From assembly GCA_020809705.1 (NCBI GenBank), contig CP085826.1, positions 1,984,001 through 2,048,000 on the forward strand: DNA of 64,000 bases. Reading direction: 5' to 3'. A program made the translations under genes and the position numbers. The stretch comes from Calonectria ilicicola. Its lineage: Eukaryota; Ascomycota; Sordariomycetes; Hypocreales; Nectriaceae. The notes under the pieces were generated by a model. It was not told where the DNA came from, made no database searches, and saw only the letters and a program-made list of their open reading frames with translations. Position 1 is the stretch's first letter; every line of letters starts with the position of its first letter. This document shows, in pieces, positions 1 to 12,067 of the stretch.

Positions 1-659
1 AATATTTAAAAATAAATAAATAAACTTTTAATAAAAATATTAAAATAATTAATAATTATATTACAAAGGAAGATATAATAATATTAATAAATAAAAATAT
101 TACACTTACTAAAACAACAAATAATCAAACAACCACAACTATAACTATTACCACAAGAATAAGTAATACAAAAACCAGAACCAATCCTAGGAACAATAGC
201 ACCCTACTAAAGATAGCTTATATAAAGATAAGAAGGCAAAACCCGAAGGCAAATACCTTGCTGAGAAGGAACCTACTAATTAAGAATAAGAACCTAGCCC
301 TAAGGAGGGCAAATTAAGCTTTAATAAGTCTGCTATTTTTAAAGCTTCTTAAAATAAATATTATATATTATTATAAAAATAGGTTTTATAAAGTATCTAA
401 GGAAAGAATAAGTATATTTAATATAAGTATACTTTTAACTTCTTAGTTCTTCTTAAAGAATATATATATATTAATACTTATATAAAACCTATAGAACTAG
501 CTAAAAAAGTATTTATAATTCTTCTTAAGGAAGTATATTATAAGGGTTATAAGTAGGACTTTCTCTTTTATAATAAACTTTTTATATATTTTAATAAAAA
601 ATATTAAAAATTTAAAAAGAGAAATTTAAGTAATTATTATTTATAAATAAATTATTTAT
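1..659. repeat. AT-rich RIP-decayed repeat, unidentified
   Basis: Very AT-rich sequence left of the first LTR. A somewhat less decayed island at about 110-330 keeps C and G and can be read in one frame as a lysine/proline/glutamate-rich peptide, which could be a remnant of a retroelement gag or another repeat. No complete gene can be read. The minus-strand Gypsy element appears to have inserted into this material. Identity unknown. Confidence 0.5.
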
Positions 660-866
660 TATAACAAACTGGATTCATGACTAGAGTGAAGCATAAATAG
701 GACCATAATAGACCTTTATTCTTATTACTAAGACTTTAACTTAATAAACTGTAGAACTATTTGCCTACACTTATTATATAATATTATTATAGGTATTTTT
801 ATTTTATAATATCTTATATTAATATATATTTGGTATGTGTGCTTGATTAGTTCTTTTGGTCTTATA
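660..866 (-). repeat. LTR of minus-strand Gypsy element (3' LTR)
   Basis: Aligns without gaps over 207 bp to 6231-6437. Differences are almost entirely C/T or G/A transitions. This copy is the more decayed of the two: for example the 6231-6437 copy ends CCCACA where this one ends CTTATA. Read on the minus strand the ancestral LTR would begin TGTGGGACC and end TGTTATA/TGTTACA. Confidence 0.85.
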
Positions 867-3800
867 TTTTTATAATTATCTCCTTCTTCTAGAGGCTTGT
901 CCTTAAGCCTTAAGAGGATCTAGTAGGAGTAGTATTACCTTTATATTTTATTATTCTATTTTTTATATATTCTTTTAATTTACTTGTAGTATTTATATAT
1001 TAAAGTTATTATATTTTTAAGATAAGCTTTAAATTTCTATATATTATACTTTATAAGTTATTTAATTTATTTAATTTAGTATAATATTTTATTATTATTA
1101 TTTTTATATATAATAATCTTCTTAATTTTTTATTTATTCTTTTTCTTAGTTAGCTTTAATAGATAGATAGTAGTATTACTTTTAGTATCTTTCTAAGGTT
1201 TAAGTAAGAAAACTAAGAAAATATTATATATTTATTAATATTACTTAAATAAATATACCTTATAAGCTTATTATTCTATTCTTTTAGTAATAGTAATTTT
1301 AATAAACTTAGGTATAAGTTTCTTATATTTGAATTTAAAGTTTCTTATAAATAAATTAATAATCTATTTTTTTATACTTTATAGTAATATACCTTTTATT
1401 ATAGTATTTGGCTTATATTTCTATAGCTTTTTACTAATATTATTAAGCTTAAGTATATATATAGTTTAAGGCTTTAATATACTTTTATATATTTTATATA
1501 TAAGTCTTTAAATGCTCTAAAATATACTTAATTATTCTAAAATAGTAGCTATATAATACTTATATTAATAATATTTTAATAATATTATACTAACTATTAT
1601 TATAAGTAAATTTGCTCTTAGGGAGTTATATTATCTATCTCTTTAAGGTTTTTTTATAAATAATCTTAAGTATCTCTTTAAGGTTTAGTATATTTATTTA
1701 GTTTACTTATTAATCTAGGGATAGTAAATAATAAATAATCACCTAATTATTATTTATTTTTTTATTAGTTTTTCCTAGAATTAGCTTATAAATAGCTTAT
1801 TTTAATTACTTATAATATCTTTTAATATTCTATATTAGCATTTTATATACTTATATAATATTTATATTATTTAAGTAATAATAAATATCTTTTTTATAGG
1901 TATAAATATAATAAACTTTATTATATAATAAATAATTATAAAAATAGTATTATATTCTTCTTTATTATTATAAGCACTTTAAAATAATCTTATAATAAAA
2001 TCTATATTAATTTTTTAAAAAAGATATATTAATAATAATAAAGACTATAGCTTCCTATATAATCTATAATATAAGGTTCATATACCCTAATATATCTAAT
2101 ATTTTAAAATATAATTATATATATTCTTTATAATTCCTTTTTAATAGAATTTTCTCTTAATAAGTTCAATTATCTTAATAACTTTTATATACCCTACCCT
2201 TAGATTATTATAATATTTATAAAGTATTTTAATCCTTAATATATATTATACTAAAATAATTAATCTTCTTTTATAAAAAAGTATACTATTTCCATCTAAG
2301 TAATATACCTTTATATCTCTAATATCTTATTTAACCTTCTATACCTATTATTAATAAAAAGGATCTTTAATTTATAATCCTTAGATTAATTCTTTTAATT
2401 ATATAGATAGTTAAGTAAGAAATATTATTTTACTTTTTATAAGCTCTTTTATAATAGGATATAAGATAAGTTATTCTAGATCAATTACCTTAGCTTCTAA
2501 TAGATCTTTATAATTAAAGTATATAATCTTTTCCTATTAAATACTTTCCTTTATAATAATATTATTAGCCTTTTACTATTATATAATTAAAAAGATTATA
2601 ATTATATTTTACTAATCTAGTAATCTAATAGCCTACTTCTAATCTAAGGATAAGGAACTTTTACTTATTACCTAATATATAAGTATATTATCTTTAAGAT
2701 TAGTATAAATAATTTATATATAAATATTAATAATTTTAATTTTATTTTTTATATTAGTAATTATATATTATATATTTAATAATAATTTCTTTATTAATTA
2801 AAACTTCTTTATAAATATAAAAAGTATATTTTTATATATAATTTCTTCTTTTATATAATCTAATTATTTTAATAAATTATTTATTAAATTAAGCTTCCTT
2901 AGCTTATATTTAAAATTAAAATTAAATAAAAATAACTTATAAATTTATTTTATAAATCTTTTTTAAGATCTTTTATTAAAATCTTAATAATACCTTTAAA
3001 AGCAAAATAATTTATTAATACTATAAACTTCTTTAATAACCTTAATAAATAATAACTTTAATACTCTAAGCTCTTAATAATTATAAATAACTCTTATTAT
3101 CCAATTCCTTAATATTATTTAATACTAGAGAGCTTCCTTAACTAGTAGACTATCAGATATTATTAATCTTCTACAAGCTATAATAAGATCCCTAAGATAA
3201 TCTTAGTAGATATATCTATCTTAATATAGGCTTTTAAGATTAGATCCTAATATTATAAGATAGTTGCTAAATAGAAAGTTATTTTTAATTTTTAGAATAT
3301 ATCTTCTTTAATCTTAGTCTAAGTAAGATCTTTAATTTTATAATTATTCTTATTTTTCTTAAGTAATTTTATTAAAGATTTTATTATTTTAAAGTATTTA
3401 AAAATAAATTTTTAATAAAAGTTATAAAAATTAAAAAATATTTATATATTTTTATATAAGATTAATTTTTTTTATTTAATAATAAATTAGATTTATATAA
3501 GATTTATTTTAATATTTTTTTAAATAATTATATACTTTAAGAATTCTATTTTTTATTAATAAAAGATATATTTAAAAAGTTTAATATATAATTAAAAATT
3601 ATATAGTTATTTAAGAATCTTTTTAATATTTTTAATATATTATTTTTTTATTTTAAAATAAATAATAATATTATCTAAATATATAATATAATAGATATTT
3701 AAAAATCTTATAAATATATAATAAATATATATTTAAAAAGTAATTAAAATATTAATTAACTTAAATAATATAATTATATATTTAAAGTAATTATATTAAG

Positions 3801-6230
3801 TTTTAAAAGTAATCTTCTATTTATTACTTTTTTTAATTTTAATATAATAATATATATTATAAATATTAATCTTAATAATTTATCTTACTTTTACTAATCT
3901 ATTTAAAAGATTATTAATAAGTAAAAGTAAATATTAATTCTTAATAATAATTATATTAAAATCTTTATAATTTATATATAAATATATAATATTATCTTTC
4001 TTTAATATAAATAATATTAATATATTAATAATATTAATTAATAATTATATTCTATTACTAGTAATATTATTTATTATATATACTTATAATATATAATATT
4101 ATTTAATATTTAATAAATATAATAGATTATATAAAGACTCTTTACCTTCTATAATATTAATAAAATGCTTTATACTTTCAAAAAGTAATAACTTTATTAC
4201 CTCTACTTTATTAAATATATACTACTTTAGTTATAATTTTAAAAATAATATACTAATATTATTATTAATAGCTTTATTTTTAAGATTTTAATTAGTTTTT
4301 TTTTAATAATTGTATACTAATAGTATAAAGTATATAAGTTTTTTTATTATTTTTTACTAATTTTTTTATAATATTTTTAGGTTTTATAAAAGAAATAGGT
4401 TTATATATTTAATAATAGTTATATATATTAATTATAATATTTTCTTTATTTATAGAATTATTTAAGAGAAGTAGATTATTAATATTTTTTAAATATTATA
4501 CTTTAATAAATACTTTTTAAATTTTTTAAGGTATTTTTTAGTAATTAATTAAGAATAAAGTTAATTAATATACCTTATATAAGGCTAATATAATTTTATT
4601 ATAGCTTTCCAATATAGGTATAGTTATATCTAGGGCTAGCTTTAAACCTAGTCTTTGTATTAGTTATTAACTAATAAGGTCTACTTATACATAGATATTT
4701 ATATCTACCTAGACTTCTTCTTCCTTATAAGTATTAAGTATTAATACTTTTCCTTAAATAATCTATTCTAAAAATAGAAGTTTCTTATATATAGTAGCTT
4801 TATATATTAGGTTTATACTTACTTATTTTTTAATAAGTTTATTTTAGTAAAATTATTATTAATAATCTAAACTTTAGTAGTTTTAAAGAATATATTATTT
4901 TTTTATTATAATAAATAATAGGAAGAAATATAACCTTTCTTATTATAAATATAATAAATTAAAAGTTAAATATAATTAAGATTAATAATCTTTTTTATAT
5001 TATTAAAAGTAATAAAAGAAATAAATTTAATATTATCTTTTAAAAAGATTAATTTAAATATACTTTTTTAATTTTTATCTTTACCTTAGCTTTTATTTTA
5101 GCTTTTATAATTATTAAAATATTATTTTTAAAAGCTTTTTTATTAATTAAAAAGTAATCTTTTAATACTATTACTCTTTTATACTTCTTAATTATTTTAA
5201 TAAAAATAGATTTAAAGTTACTTAGCTTTATTAGCTACTTTATAAAGCTTTTTAAGCTTTACTTTTTATTTTAATATTTCTATTTTTAACTTAAGTTATA
5301 ATTTAAAATAATATTAATAAGCTAAGATAGTATTATCCTCTAGGCCTTTAATACCTAATATAGTATATAAGGCTATTTATATAATAAAGTGTTATTATAG
5401 TATATAATCCTTTTTCTATTTTAAAGATAATAATTTATTATAAAGCTAGCATTTATATAGATCTAGATTAATATATATCTTATATATAAAAATAAGAAAG
5501 TCTTCTTATAAAAGGTTTTAGCTAGTAAGCCCCCTAATATAATTATATTATTATATTTATAAAAGGTATAAGAACTTGGTTATAGCCTACTTTATATACT
5601 ATGTAGTAGAACTACCTAGCTATAAGCTATTACTAGCTTCAATAGTATAGATCCAGTTATTAACTTAAATACCTAATATATCTTTATTAAGCCTCTTATA
5701 ATTATATAATAAAGATTTCTTATAGTCCTTCCTTAAACCTATATTAGGTTATATAGCCAATTAATATAATATATTTATTTAGAATTATTACTATTAAGCC
5801 TAAAGCTATTATTATTATATTTAAAATTATTTTTATTATTAAATTATTATAATTATAAAATCTTTTATAAATATTATAATTTTCTTTATATTATATAAGA
5901 TTTATACTATAAATAATAATAATATTTACTCTTTAATATTCTTTAAATCTTAAAATTCTTATTTCTTTAACTTTATAATTAAAATACTTTTAAAAATTAA
6001 AATAAAAAATATATTTAAATTCTCTAAAGCTTTACCCCTTTAAATAAGCTTTTTTAAAATTCCTATTTATACTTTTAATTATATATAACTTATATTTATA
6101 ACTCTTACTTATTATAATAAATCCTTATTAACTTAAAAAATAATAATATAATACTAACTTTTCCTAAGCTTCTAATAGCTCTATTTATTATATAATATAC
6201 CAATCTTCTAAAAAAGAGAAATTAAAGAAT

Positions 6231-6437
6231 TATAATAAACTAGATTTATAACTAAAGTAAAGTACAAATAGGACTATAATAGACCTCTATTTTTATTACT
6301 AAGACTTCAATTTAACAAACTGTAGAACCATTTGCCTATACTTATTATATAATATTATTATGGGTATCCTTACCTTATAATATCTTGCGCTAGTATACAT
6401 TCGGTATGTATACTTGATTGGTCCTCTTGGTCCCACA
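6231..6437 (-). repeat. LTR of minus-strand Gypsy element (5' LTR)
   Basis: Partner of 660-866. It keeps more C and G, especially in its right half at about 6360-6437, so it is closer to the ancestral sequence. As the element reads on the minus strand, this is the 5' LTR. Confidence 0.85.
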
Positions 6438-8023
6438 TCTTTATATTTATTTTATATAAAAAAGTAAGGGTAAGTAATATATATTATACTTATATATATA
6501 TTAAAATTAAGATTAATAAGGATAATAAAGAAGAAAAGGAAATCTATATTAATATAAAGTATAGAAACCTTATAATTAATAAGGAATTATTATAATTATT
6601 TAATTATATTATAAAATAAAGAATCTTAATATTTATTAATAATATTAATAATATAATCTAAATTAATAAATAAATAATCTTTAATATATTTATTAAAAAA
6701 AAATATTAGTAAAATTATTAAATAAATAATAAAGTTTATAATTAGTATATAAGTATAAGATAGATTTAAATTAGGAGCTTTTCTTAGGAATAGTTTCTTA
6801 GATCTTTATAAGATTAATATTATTATATTATAAAGATAGCTTTATTATAATATCTTAAATAATTTCTATATTTTATATTATATTAATTATTTAAGGAAGA
6901 ATATGATTTAATAAGTTAGAGTGGTTAAAAATATAGTTATTCTTATAAAGTAAGTATATATTATATTAGCAACTTAAAAAAGATTTTTAAAGATTAAGTA
7001 TTTATATTTTATACTTTTATTAAATATATAATAAATATAATAATTAATTATAATACCTTAGCTAAAATTATAATTATTAATAACTTTAAAAAAACTATTA
7101 AGCTTTATTAAAAGTAAAAGCTTAATAATATTACTAAATATAAGAAGAAGTAGATATTTATAATTATTATATAAGTCTAAGTACTTATAATTATAATTAT
7201 AATTTATATAATATTTAAAAATAAAGTTTTAAATATAGTATCTAAAGAAAAAGGTATATTTTTATTATAAATAAGTATTATAAAATCTAAGTTTATATTT
7301 ACCCTAATTAATATAATAATTATTATTAATAATTATAAAGTAAATTAAAATTAATTAATAATAGTTAATATAATTATAAGATTATTTAATAATATTATTT
7401 TTATTAATATATATATAGCTAAGTTACTTTAGAAATAAAGAAGGAAATTATTTTTAAAAGTAATAATATACTTTATATAAGAATTAAAAACTATTATTAT
7501 TAAGATAAATAGTAAGATTACTAAGAACTTTACCTTAATACTTAAAAGATAATTAAATATTCTATATTAAATATATATTTAATAAATACTTAATTTTTTA
7601 AAATTATTATAATAAAAGAAGTATATATTTATAATTAAAATAATTATTTTATTAAAAAGATTAAAACTTTAATAAAAAAGCATATTTAATTATAAAATAA
7701 TATAAACTTAATAAAAGTACTAGAAGGTAAAGAGTTATAAATACCACTTATTAATAATTAATATAAGTAAACCATCTCCTAGCACCCTTATCTATCTAGC
7801 TTAAAAGATTAATAATTTATTAATATAAAATTTAATAAACTCTATTAATAGGGTAAACTAAAATAGGTTAAAGAACTAATCTTATTTATAATACCTATCT
7901 TTATTATATAGAAAATAATTAATAAAAAATTAAAAGAAAGAATAATAATAGACCTATATACCCTTAATAAGGTCATTATTCTAGATAATTACTTACTACT
8001 AAAATAGAAAGATATTATTTAGG

Positions 8024-8235
8024 TGTCACAGGCTGAAGCCTGGCAGAGGATTACGGCTATACCGTATCCACCTAGATTAAGCTTCATGACTATGTTGGTA
8101 GCGAGGGCACACCAAGGCATATATAATCAGAAGAACACGTTCTTCTGATCGTCTTCTTCTTCTTCCTCCTTAGCTTTAGATAGACCAATACAGAGCACCC
8201 TTCAGGTTGAATAAACCCAGGACCAGCCCTTCACA
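8024..8235 (+). mobile_element. Young solo LTR with 5-bp target duplication
   Basis: A 212-bp segment of ordinary base composition begins TGTCACAGG and ends CTTCACA (TG...CA termini). It is flanked on both sides by TTAGG (8019-8023 and 8236-8240), a 5-bp target-site duplication. It interrupts the fossil reverse transcriptase of the plus-strand Gypsy element in frame. A TATA-like ATATATAA lies at about 8119-8126 and an AATAAA at 8210-8215, in the order expected for a plus-oriented U3-R-U5. No internal region adjoins it, so it is best explained by recombination between two LTRs of a full element. It is not visibly RIP-mutated, so it is younger than the surrounding decay. Confidence 0.9.
8126..8149. 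repeat. Perfect inverted repeat inside the solo LTR
   Basis: Two 10-bp arms (ATCAGAAGAA and TTCTTCTGAT) are separated by CACG, directly downstream of the LTR TATA-like box. It could form a hairpin in the R region of the transcript. The inner GAA/TTC arrangement also resembles a heat-shock-type element. Function is unproven. Confidence 0.8.
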
Positions 8236-11200
8236 TTAGGCACTTTAAGAGATTTAATATATTATAGTTATTAATATATTATTATTCTTCTTCTAATTTA
8301 AAGTAAAATTAAAGTATTATAACTACTTTATAATAATCAGCTATTAAAAGTTAAAGTGATTAATAGTTGCCTTAATAGGATTCTAGAACTCCCTAATGTA
8401 TATATAGCGGTATATAGACTGTTTATTACATTTATATTATAAATTCTATAAAGCCTTTATTAATAATATTATAATCTTCTTTAAAATAAAAGAAAAGTAT
8501 CTTAAATATTTATAAAAATTATTTAAATTTTTTAAAAAAAGAATATTATTATTTTCTTTAAAAAAGTTAGATTAAATATTTTAATATATAGATATTTAGC
8601 TTTTAAGTAGATGCTTTTAATTTGATTATTATAGAGAAGTAGATTATATTATTTATAAAATTAGAGTTCTTAATTTAATTATTAATTTTAAAGTAGTATA
8701 TTAGAGCTATAGAATATATTAAATATTTTATTCTATATTATACTTAGTTTATAGAGCCTTTATAAAAATATAAGATTATATTATTAAAAGTAAAATATAA
8801 ATAAGATAAAATAATTAATAGAAATCTTAATAAATAAAAGGCTTATATTTATATAATATATTATAATTTTATAAAAAAAGAAAGATTTATATTTAAAATA
8901 ATTTAATATAAAGTAATTAATATAAAAATACTTTTTATTTTAAATAAAATAAGAAATTATACCTTTAAGTAAATATAAGTATTTAATAAGGCTTTAAAGT
9001 AATACTTTTCTATCTTAAGAATAATTATAAATAAAATAGGATATTATATATTCTAATAATAATAATAAGATTTATTTACTTTCTAAATTATACTCTTAGC
9101 TTAATAAAAAGAAATTATAATCTATTAAAATTAAAGATAGTATATTTAATATAGGTAGTTAAGAGATTATATATATATATTTAATTATTAATATACCTAA
9201 TAATTACCTTTATAAATTACTTTATAATAAAATAAATTATAAAAAAACTATATTTATTATATTTAATATAAATTAAGTAAATTATAAATTAATAATTATT
9301 TTAATTTATTTATTAAAATATAAACTTAATATATACTATCTTCTAAAAAAGAAGAACTTTATTCTAAATATATTAAATTATTTAATAACCTTAAAGACCA
9401 ATAGGAACCAAGTATAGCTATAATTTAATTATATAATCTTAAATAATGTACTAATAGTAATAGAAGTCTTAATAATAAAGAAATTTAAAAGAAAGTTTTA
9501 AAAGAGATATTTTAATAATATATATTATATAAAGATTATTAATATAATAATAAGAAAAGAGATCTTAAACTTTTTAATATTTAATAATAAAAATATTATA
9601 AATATTTTAAAATATAAAGTATATTTTAAATTATATAAAGGATTTTTATATTACTATAACTAATTTAAATATTATAAGCTTTATATTTTTTACTTTATAA
9701 TTAATAAATTCCTAAAGATAGCCTATAATAATTAATATTACTTTAATAAAAAAAATATTAAAAGAGTTATTTGGTCTTTATATTAAAAACTTGATATAAT
9801 AGGTTAGAAAGTATATTTATAAATATAAGATATATTGCTTTAGGTAAACCAATTATTAATGAGCTATTAGGAATTACTTATTAAATAAATCCCTAATCTT
9901 ACTTATATATATAATAATAATAGATTTTATTATTAAACTTCTATTAATAATAATAAAAAAATTATTATAAGTATTAGAAAGATAGGATATCTATAATTAA
10001 TTAATAATAGTTATTTATATAGTAAGTAAAAGATATTTATTAATTTTAGAATTTATTAAATATATAAGTAAGAAGTAGATAATTATATTAATTTAATAAT
10101 TTATATTCTTTAACTAAGGTATATTAAAAGTTATTATTTTAAACTATAATAGTAAATTTAATTTAAAATTTTAAAAAGATTTATAAATAAGTTTTAAAAT
10201 AAAGATAATAATAATAATAATATATTATCTATAGGTTAATAAATTAATAAAGAGATATAATTAAATAATTAAAATAATAATATACTTTTACTATATAAAA
10301 TATTTAATAAAAGATTAATTATATATTTTATTTATATTATAATAAAATTTAAATAAAGTATTTAATATTATAATTAAAGCTTTTATATATAAATTCATTT
10401 ATAAAATTACTTTCTAAAATCTAATAAAATTAATATAATTAATAATAAAAAATATAAATCTATTATTTTTAAAAGAAGTTATTTAAAAGAAAGTATAATT
10501 AATTATAGATTTTATAATAATTAAGATAAAAAGATAATATAATATTAAATATTAATTAATCTAATTTAAGATTAATAATAAGATTTACTTATAATTATAT
10601 TATAAATATTATTTACTAAGTAAGCTATTATATAAATAATTATAATAATAATTAAGCTTATTTATAATTAAAAGAATAATTAATAATTTAATATATAAGC
10701 TAGATTTATTAAATAATATAAAGATATATTTAATAATCTTATATTAATAGCTTATATTAGCTTATATTAATAACTTCTAATTAAAGGAATCTAGATTAAT
10801 TCTTAAAAATAATAGAGTTAATTAATATAAAATAAATAAAATCCTTAATTAAAAAAATTAATATATTAATAAATATAATTTAATAATTATAAAAAAATAT
10901 TAAATAAATTAAAAAGATTATAAATACTATTAAATTATATAAATTTAAATAAAAAATATTAATTTAAATTTAATTATAAAATTTTAATATTAATAAACTT
11001 TTAAAAATAATATTCTTTAATTAATCTAATAACTTTAAAATTATAATAAGAAATAAGTTAAAGCTTTTATTATTATTTCTAATTTAAAAAAATTATTAAA
11101 TAAAAAAAATTAAATTAATTTTATAAAATCTTTTTACTAATAACTAAAAAAGAAAATAAAATTATCTTATTATTAAAATAATAATCTAAAAAATCTTATA

Positions 11201-11600
11201 AATATCCTAAATTAGATTAATAAAAGAATAATATAAGCCTAAATCCTTCTAAATAATAACTAAAGCAACCATATAAAACTCCCCCACCAACCATTAATTT
11301 AAGATTTAGCTTAAATCTCTTTATAAAAAGACCTAAAAAGTAACCTCTTAAAAATAAAATTATTATTTAAATAAATTAAAAGAAAAAATTATATAAAATA
11401 TAAAAATTTAAAATAAGAAAATATATATAACATTCTAATTATTAAAAATAATAAATAATTTCTTAAATATATTAAAATATAATATAAAAATAATATTAAT
11501 ATATATAGAACTTTATAAGTATATACCTTAAACACCCTTAGAAGATATATATAAGCCTATTACTAAGGTAGATAGAGAAGAAGACATTAACCTTCCTACT

Positions 11601-12067
11601 ACATATCATTAAGACCCCTACTGTTCTAATCCTACTGTATCAGCTGGATATGAAAATGGTTTGGTGGATAATTTTGCCCACCGGTCAAAAACTGCTGCTT
11701 GCCCTAGGGTCAGAGCAAAAGGGAATGCTTTCATTACGTTCATAGGAATAAAATGTCGTGCTTTTAACCACATGATGCGCATTATTTGAATCTCTTTAGA
11801 CAAGTTAATTGTCTCTGTACATTATTAGCTGCATGCATTGCAAGAGATCGCTTAATATTCCTTTTTTGAACAATTAAATTCTTTAAATATTAGTTCGTAC
11901 ATCTCATAAGCCTCTCAATTCAAATATTCATTTAACTCCGGTTAGGCTTGTCGACACCAGTTTCCTAGTCTGCATTACACTAAGCATTGCTATCATTGTT
12001 ACCTAGGGGACAACGTTGGCAGATAGAAGTTCAAAATTTATAATCCTTAACTGCAAAATAAAATTCG
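11601..12067. other. Intergenic boundary between AT block and gene space
   Basis: Base composition changes sharply here from about 85-90% AT to normal fungal gene space. No convincing gene is seen; a 61-codon minus-strand ORF at 11,618-11,803 has no recognisable features. The right part is the 3' flank of the flavoprotein gene. Confidence 0.7.

Larger units (their letters stand above)
660..6437 (-). mobile_element. RIP-destroyed Gypsy (Ty3-type) LTR retrotransposon, minus strand
   Basis: Two direct repeats of 207 bp (660-866 and 6231-6437) bound about 5.4 kb of extremely AT-rich sequence. Read on the minus strand, 3670-3681 gives Tyr-Leu-Asp-Asn where reverse transcriptase has YLDD, preceded at about 3680-3850 by residues matching the Ty3/Gypsy RT core (FKTxYNxFEY-like, FGLxN-like). 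At about 1685-1723 the minus strand reads as the integrase motif HPQTDGQTER with every deviation (H to Y, Q to stop, T to I, D to N, G to K, R to stop) explained by C-to-T or G-to-A changes. Order RT then integrase on the minus strand fits Gypsy. Numerous stops make the element dead. Outer coordinates rest on the LTRs; the exact LTR 3' edge could extend by a few bases. Confidence 0.88.
6438..11600 (+). mobile_element. RIP-destroyed Gypsy (Ty3-type) retrotransposon, plus strand, split by a solo LTR
   Basis: On the plus strand a Gypsy RT can be read in one frame from about 7948 (DLYTLNKVIILDNY, cf. family DLRxLNKVTxPDxYPLP) to 8020, and after removal of the solo LTR and one target-site copy it continues to about 8510. 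The catalytic Asp-Asp pair (expected FVDD) now reads Phe-Ile-Asn-Asn, with AAT AAT at 8462-8467. Downstream, about 9930-10,300 reads as an integrase core, with the HPQxDGxTERYN motif in decayed form at 10,226-10,260. RT before integrase on this strand gives a plus-strand Gypsy. It differs in sequence from the left element. Its own LTRs were not recognised, so both ends are approximate; the right end is set by the abrupt change in base composition near 11,600. Confidence 0.82.

Noticed and set aside
655..6444. Possible target duplication TTTAT around the minus-strand Gypsy element
   Set aside because: The pentamer would require shifting the LTR end beyond CACA, and in such AT-rich DNA a match is not informative.
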